Shown: positions 39,742 to 41,632 of the stretch, one piece after another
Layout of the letters: each line of letters begins with the position of its first letter
How positions within the stretch are numbered: position 1 is the stretch's first letter
Assembly (NCBI GenBank): GCA_044353165.1
Contig: JBILCM010000016.1
Location: 1 to 41,632 of the forward strand
Source: JBILCM01 sp044353165
GTDB taxonomy: Bacteria > Bacillota > Bacilli > Paenibacillales > YIM-B00363
DNA length: 41,632 nt
Direction: 5' to 3'
Notes under the pieces: model-generated
Told to the model about the DNA's origin: nothing
The model's input: the letters and a program-made list of their open reading frames with translations, nothing else
The model's database searches: none
Position numbers and translations under genes: made by a program

Positions 39742-40551
39742 TCATGTTTCGGACGGAACAGGTGCAAAACCCCGTGTTGAGGGTGTTTGCTCTTGCGCTT
39801 TGTTAGCATCAAACTCGGTTCCTTGGATTAATTCGGTAACCGTGGCGAATGTATACCCTCTGGATCGAAGTTCATCAATAATGACGGGCAATGCTTCGTG
39901 GGTTTGTTTCACAGAGTCACTCGCATGCAGCAATACAATATCGCCAGGGTGAGCGCCCGTAATCACAGATTGGATGATGCTCTGTGTTCCCGGATTGGTC
40001 CAGTCCTTGGAATCGGTGTCCCACTGGATGGTGCGATATCCCAGTTCGTGGGCGATACGCAGTACACGCTGATCGTAATCGCCATTGGGCATGCGGATGA
40101 GTCGAGGCGACATCCCAGTGACTTTCGTCAGGGCTGCATGAGCTGTGCGGATTTGTGTACGAATTTCGTCATCCTTGAATCGACTGTAGTTTGCATGCTT
40201 GTAGCCGTGACTGCCGATCTCAAAACCAGCGTCGAGGATGCGACGCACAATTTCGGGGTGACTCTCTGCCCATGGGGCCGAAAGAAAGAACGTCGCTTTC
40301 TGCACCTTCTTTTGTTGCAAAATGTCTAGAATCGGTCCAACACGTTGTTCTCCCCAACTAATATCGAAGGTAAGTGACAACACCTTGCGTTCCGTCACGA
40401 CTTTGTAGACCGCCGCAGGCGTCTCCTCGCTTTGAAATACAGTGATATTCGTGCGTTCTGCATAGATGACACCAACGGCAAAAATTACACCCAACAACAG
40501 AACGAGACGTTGCTTTAACCGCTTTCCGTTGATTACAACAAATATATTCAT
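39742..40551 (-). CDS. pdaB: Sporulation polysaccharide deacetylase PdaB
   Basis: 269 residues, ATG on the minus strand after AAGGAGG. One N-terminal membrane anchor (about 15-30). The NodB domain has Asp63 in LTFDISWG, where the second aspartate usual in TFDD is isoleucine, a PdaB feature. Metal ligands are His115 and His119 in SHGYKH; RMPNG (153-157) and LLHA (207-210) complete the site. PdaB is needed late in B. subtilis sporulation to keep the spore viable. A sporulation-type promoter may lie upstream (40576-40603). Confidence 0.93.
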   Translation of the reverse strand: MNIFVVINGKRLKQRLVLLLGVIFAVGVIYAERTNITVFQSEETPAAVYKVVTERKVLSLTFDISWGEQRVGPILDILQQKKVQKATFFLSAPWAESHPEIVRRILDAGFEIGSHGYKHANYSRFKDDEIRTQIRTAHAALTKVTGMSPRLIRMPNGDYDQRVLRIAHELGYRTIQWDTDSKDWTNPGTQSIIQSVITGAHPGDIVLLHASDSVKQTHEALPVIIDELRSRGYTFATVTELIQGTEFDANKAQEQTPSTRGFAPVPSET

Positions 40552-40575
40552 GCTGTTGTCCTCCTTTCTATTCTA

Positions 40576-40603
40576 AATTTATGCGAGGAAAGACAAGTTA
40601 TGC
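40576..40603 (-). promoter_or_regulatory. Possible sporulation sigma-factor promoter for pdaB
   Basis: On the minus strand GCATA (40603-40599) and CATAAATT (40583-40576) are 15 bases apart, about 25 bases before the pdaB start. The -10 differs from the SigE pattern CATACANT at one position; the spacing is one base short. The gene is a known sporulation gene, which raises the prior. Confidence 0.35.
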
Positions 40604-40632
40604 GTTGATTTTCAAAATGAAGGAGGTTCGCC

Positions 40633-41232
40633 ATGGTTGGTCTAAAACAGTTTCTACTGGATCTTGTGGAGTTAAGGCGCTATATACTAATTTGCGCTTT
40701 ATTGATGGTCTTTGGTGTGATTATTGGCTTTCGTGCTGAACCTTTACATGATTTCTTACTTGGGCAACTTGAGCCTCTGCGTGATACGGTTACCCGACTC
40801 GACCAGATGGATAATTCGCAACTGTGGATTTTCATCTTTATATTCATCAACAATTTCGTGAAGTCTCTAGTTGTTGTATTTCTGGGGGCCCTTGCCGGAT
40901 TGTTCCCTATTCTATTCCTGGTCATGAACGGATTATTGATCGGATTTGTCGTTTCATGGGCAACAGATGCAGGAGCTAGTCTTTATGAAGTGATTGTTCT
41001 GGGGTTGCTGCCGCATGGTGTATTCGAATTAACAGCGATTGTGATCGCTGCGGCGTATGGTCTTAGGTATGGTGTTGTGGTGATCCGGAGGTACATTCGA
41101 AAATCTGTAGCTAATGACAAGCTGCAGGCGTTCCACAGCAAGTTAGGCAGACTTGTTGCATTTTTATTCTGGGCATTACTGATTGCAGCTTTTATTGAAA
41201 GCACGGTCACCTATGCCTTGGTCAGGGGATAG
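40633..41232 (+). CDS. SpoIIM/DUF95-family membrane protein
   Basis: 199 residues, ATG after GAAGGAGG. About five hydrophobic segments are seen: the first near 17-33, then a block with FGALAGLF-like composition (VVVFLGALAGLFPILFLV), and VIVLGLLPHGVFELTAIVIA, a hallmark of the DUF95 fold. The family includes SpoIIM, part of the SpoIIDMP engulfment complex, and vegetative relatives. With cwlD, gerD, kbaA and pdaB beside it a sporulation role is likely, but this may be a paralogue rather than the true spoIIM. Confidence 0.75.
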   Translation: MVGLKQFLLDLVELRRYILICALLMVFGVIIGFRAEPLHDFLLGQLEPLRDTVTRLDQMDNSQLWIFIFIFINNFVKSLVVVFLGALAGLFPILFLVMNGLLIGFVVSWATDAGASLYEVIVLGLLPHGVFELTAIVIAAAYGLRYGVVVIRRYIRKSVANDKLQAFHSKLGRLVAFLFWALLIAAFIESTVTYALVRG

Positions 41233-41243
41233 AACGTCAACTT

Positions 41244-41522
41244 TTGGTGAATACCATAAACATAGACATGAGATTGACGTTGCAGGGGGTTCACTTTGAA
41301 AATATGCTTGGAATCTTGTTAAATGAACGCGAATGCAGAGAACTGGATTATGTGTTGCGCAAAGAGTTGGATGAGATGCAGATGGACTTGCGTGATTCGC
41401 ATCTTGACCAAGACATGAAGTTCGCCATCGAGCGACGCTACAAAGTCATCTTCCGTATGTTCGCGCGATTGGCATCGCCGAATGACCTGTCTCGCTACGT
41501 GATTCATCGAAAATTAAAATAA
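41244..41522 (+). CDS. Conserved-looking small hypothetical protein
   Basis: 92 residues if started at TTG 41244. GTG 41247, ATG 41268 and ATG 41304 (72 residues, beginning LGILLNERECRELDYVLRKE) are alternatives, and no start has a well-spaced ribosome site; AGGGGG lies 14 bases before 41304. It is highly charged and probably helical, with no cysteine after the first third and no membrane segment. I recall similar short Bacillus proteins with a LRKELDEM core but no known function. It lies between the SpoIIM-like gene and the rRNA promoter. Confidence 0.6.
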   Translation: MVNTINIDMRLTLQGVHFENMLGILLNERECRELDYVLRKELDEMQMDLRDSHLDQDMKFAIERRYKVIFRMFARLASPNDLSRYVIHRKLK

Positions 41523-41535
41523 TAAAAAATAACAG

Positions 41536-41565
41536 TTGCAAACGGTAAAAGGGATGTGATAGGAT
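41536..41565 (+). promoter_or_regulatory. Ribosomal RNA operon promoter
   Basis: TTGCAA (41536-41541) and TAGGAT (41560-41565) are spaced by 18 bases, followed by ATAAAAGTCGCC, an arrangement typical of rrn promoters in Bacillales. TATAAA at 41565-41570 overlaps but would give a 23-base spacer. Confidence 0.6.
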
Positions 41566-41574
41566 ATAAAAGTC

Positions 41575-41632
41575 GCCCGTGAGACGGTGGCGAAGTTGCT
41601 CCTTGAAAACTGAACAACGAGTACGAAACAAC
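41575..41632 (+). ncRNA. 16S rRNA leader (start of an rrn operon, truncated by the window edge)
   Basis: The segment contains CTCCTTGAAAACTGAACAAC, a sequence that commonly precedes 16S rRNA genes (and 23S genes in spacers) in Bacilli and takes part in rRNA processing. The mature 16S start is not inside the window; it should lie within the next few hundred bases to the right. Confidence 0.75.

Noticed and set aside
1..41632. CRISPR arrays, insertion sequences, prophage genes, tRNA genes or a toxin-antitoxin pair
   Set aside because: I looked for direct-repeat arrays, transposase motifs, cloverleaf-type sequences and small unknown gene pairs and saw none that I can support; the genes in the window are almost all core housekeeping or sporulation genes.

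Overview
This window is a chromosomal segment of a low-GC, endospore-forming Gram-positive bacterium of the Bacillales type. The evidence is its close synteny with the Bacillus subtilis ribosomal-protein region, strongly Bacillus-like RpoB/RpoC/ribosomal protein sequences, and a set of sporulation genes (sigH, cwlD, gerD, kbaA, pdaB, a SpoIIM-family gene). The species cannot be named from the sequence alone; an Alicyclobacillaceae-like or related lineage is a guess.

Layout. 1-1500: the 3' end of rlmB, then rae1 (yacP) and sigH with its own promoter and terminator. 1497-4970: rpmG-secE-nusG-rplK-rplA, then an L10-type attenuator leader and rplJ-rplL, closed by a terminator. 4980-13160: an RsmC-like methyltransferase, then a promoter and a long structured leader before rpoB-rpoC, closed by a strong terminator. 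13190-17830: a promoter and a structured leader before the str operon rpsL-rpsG-fusA-tuf, closed by a terminator. 17839-32315: a promoter and leader before the long S10-spc-alpha cluster from rpsJ to rplQ, including secY, adk, a KOW-domain gene, infA, rpmJ and rpoA. 32346-34200: truA, then a promoter and a candidate L13 leader before rplM-rpsI, closed by a terminator. 34270-36180: cysH-sat, sulfate assimilation. 36240-41520: cwlD, salA (mrp type), gerD (minus), kbaA, pdaB (minus), a SpoIIM-family membrane protein and a small unknown protein. 41530-41632: an rRNA-operon promoter and 16S leader, so a 16S rRNA gene should begin just beyond the right edge.

Functionally this is the growth-rate-controlled core of the cell: translation (ribosomal proteins, IF1, EF-G, EF-Tu), transcription (alpha, beta, beta', NusG, SigH), Sec export (SecE, SecY), nucleotide supply (Adk) and RNA modification (RlmB, RsmC-like, TruA). 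Spore cortex, germination and phosphorelay genes sit beside it. Compared with the B. subtilis arrangement, four expected gene sets are missing from their usual slots: rplGB (ybxF) after rpoC, map between adk and infA, the ECF transporter genes between rplQ and truA, and ybaJ/ybaK between rpsI and cwlD, where cysH-sat now sits.

I see no mobile element, CRISPR array, phage gene or frameshifted gene. The most interesting signals are regulatory RNA: the structured leaders before rpoB and rpsL, a hairpin between rpsK and rpoA, and the candidate L13 and S10 leaders. I do not see a clearly novel multi-gene system. All starts were chosen from Shine-Dalgarno spacing and remembered homologue alignment; no searches were run.
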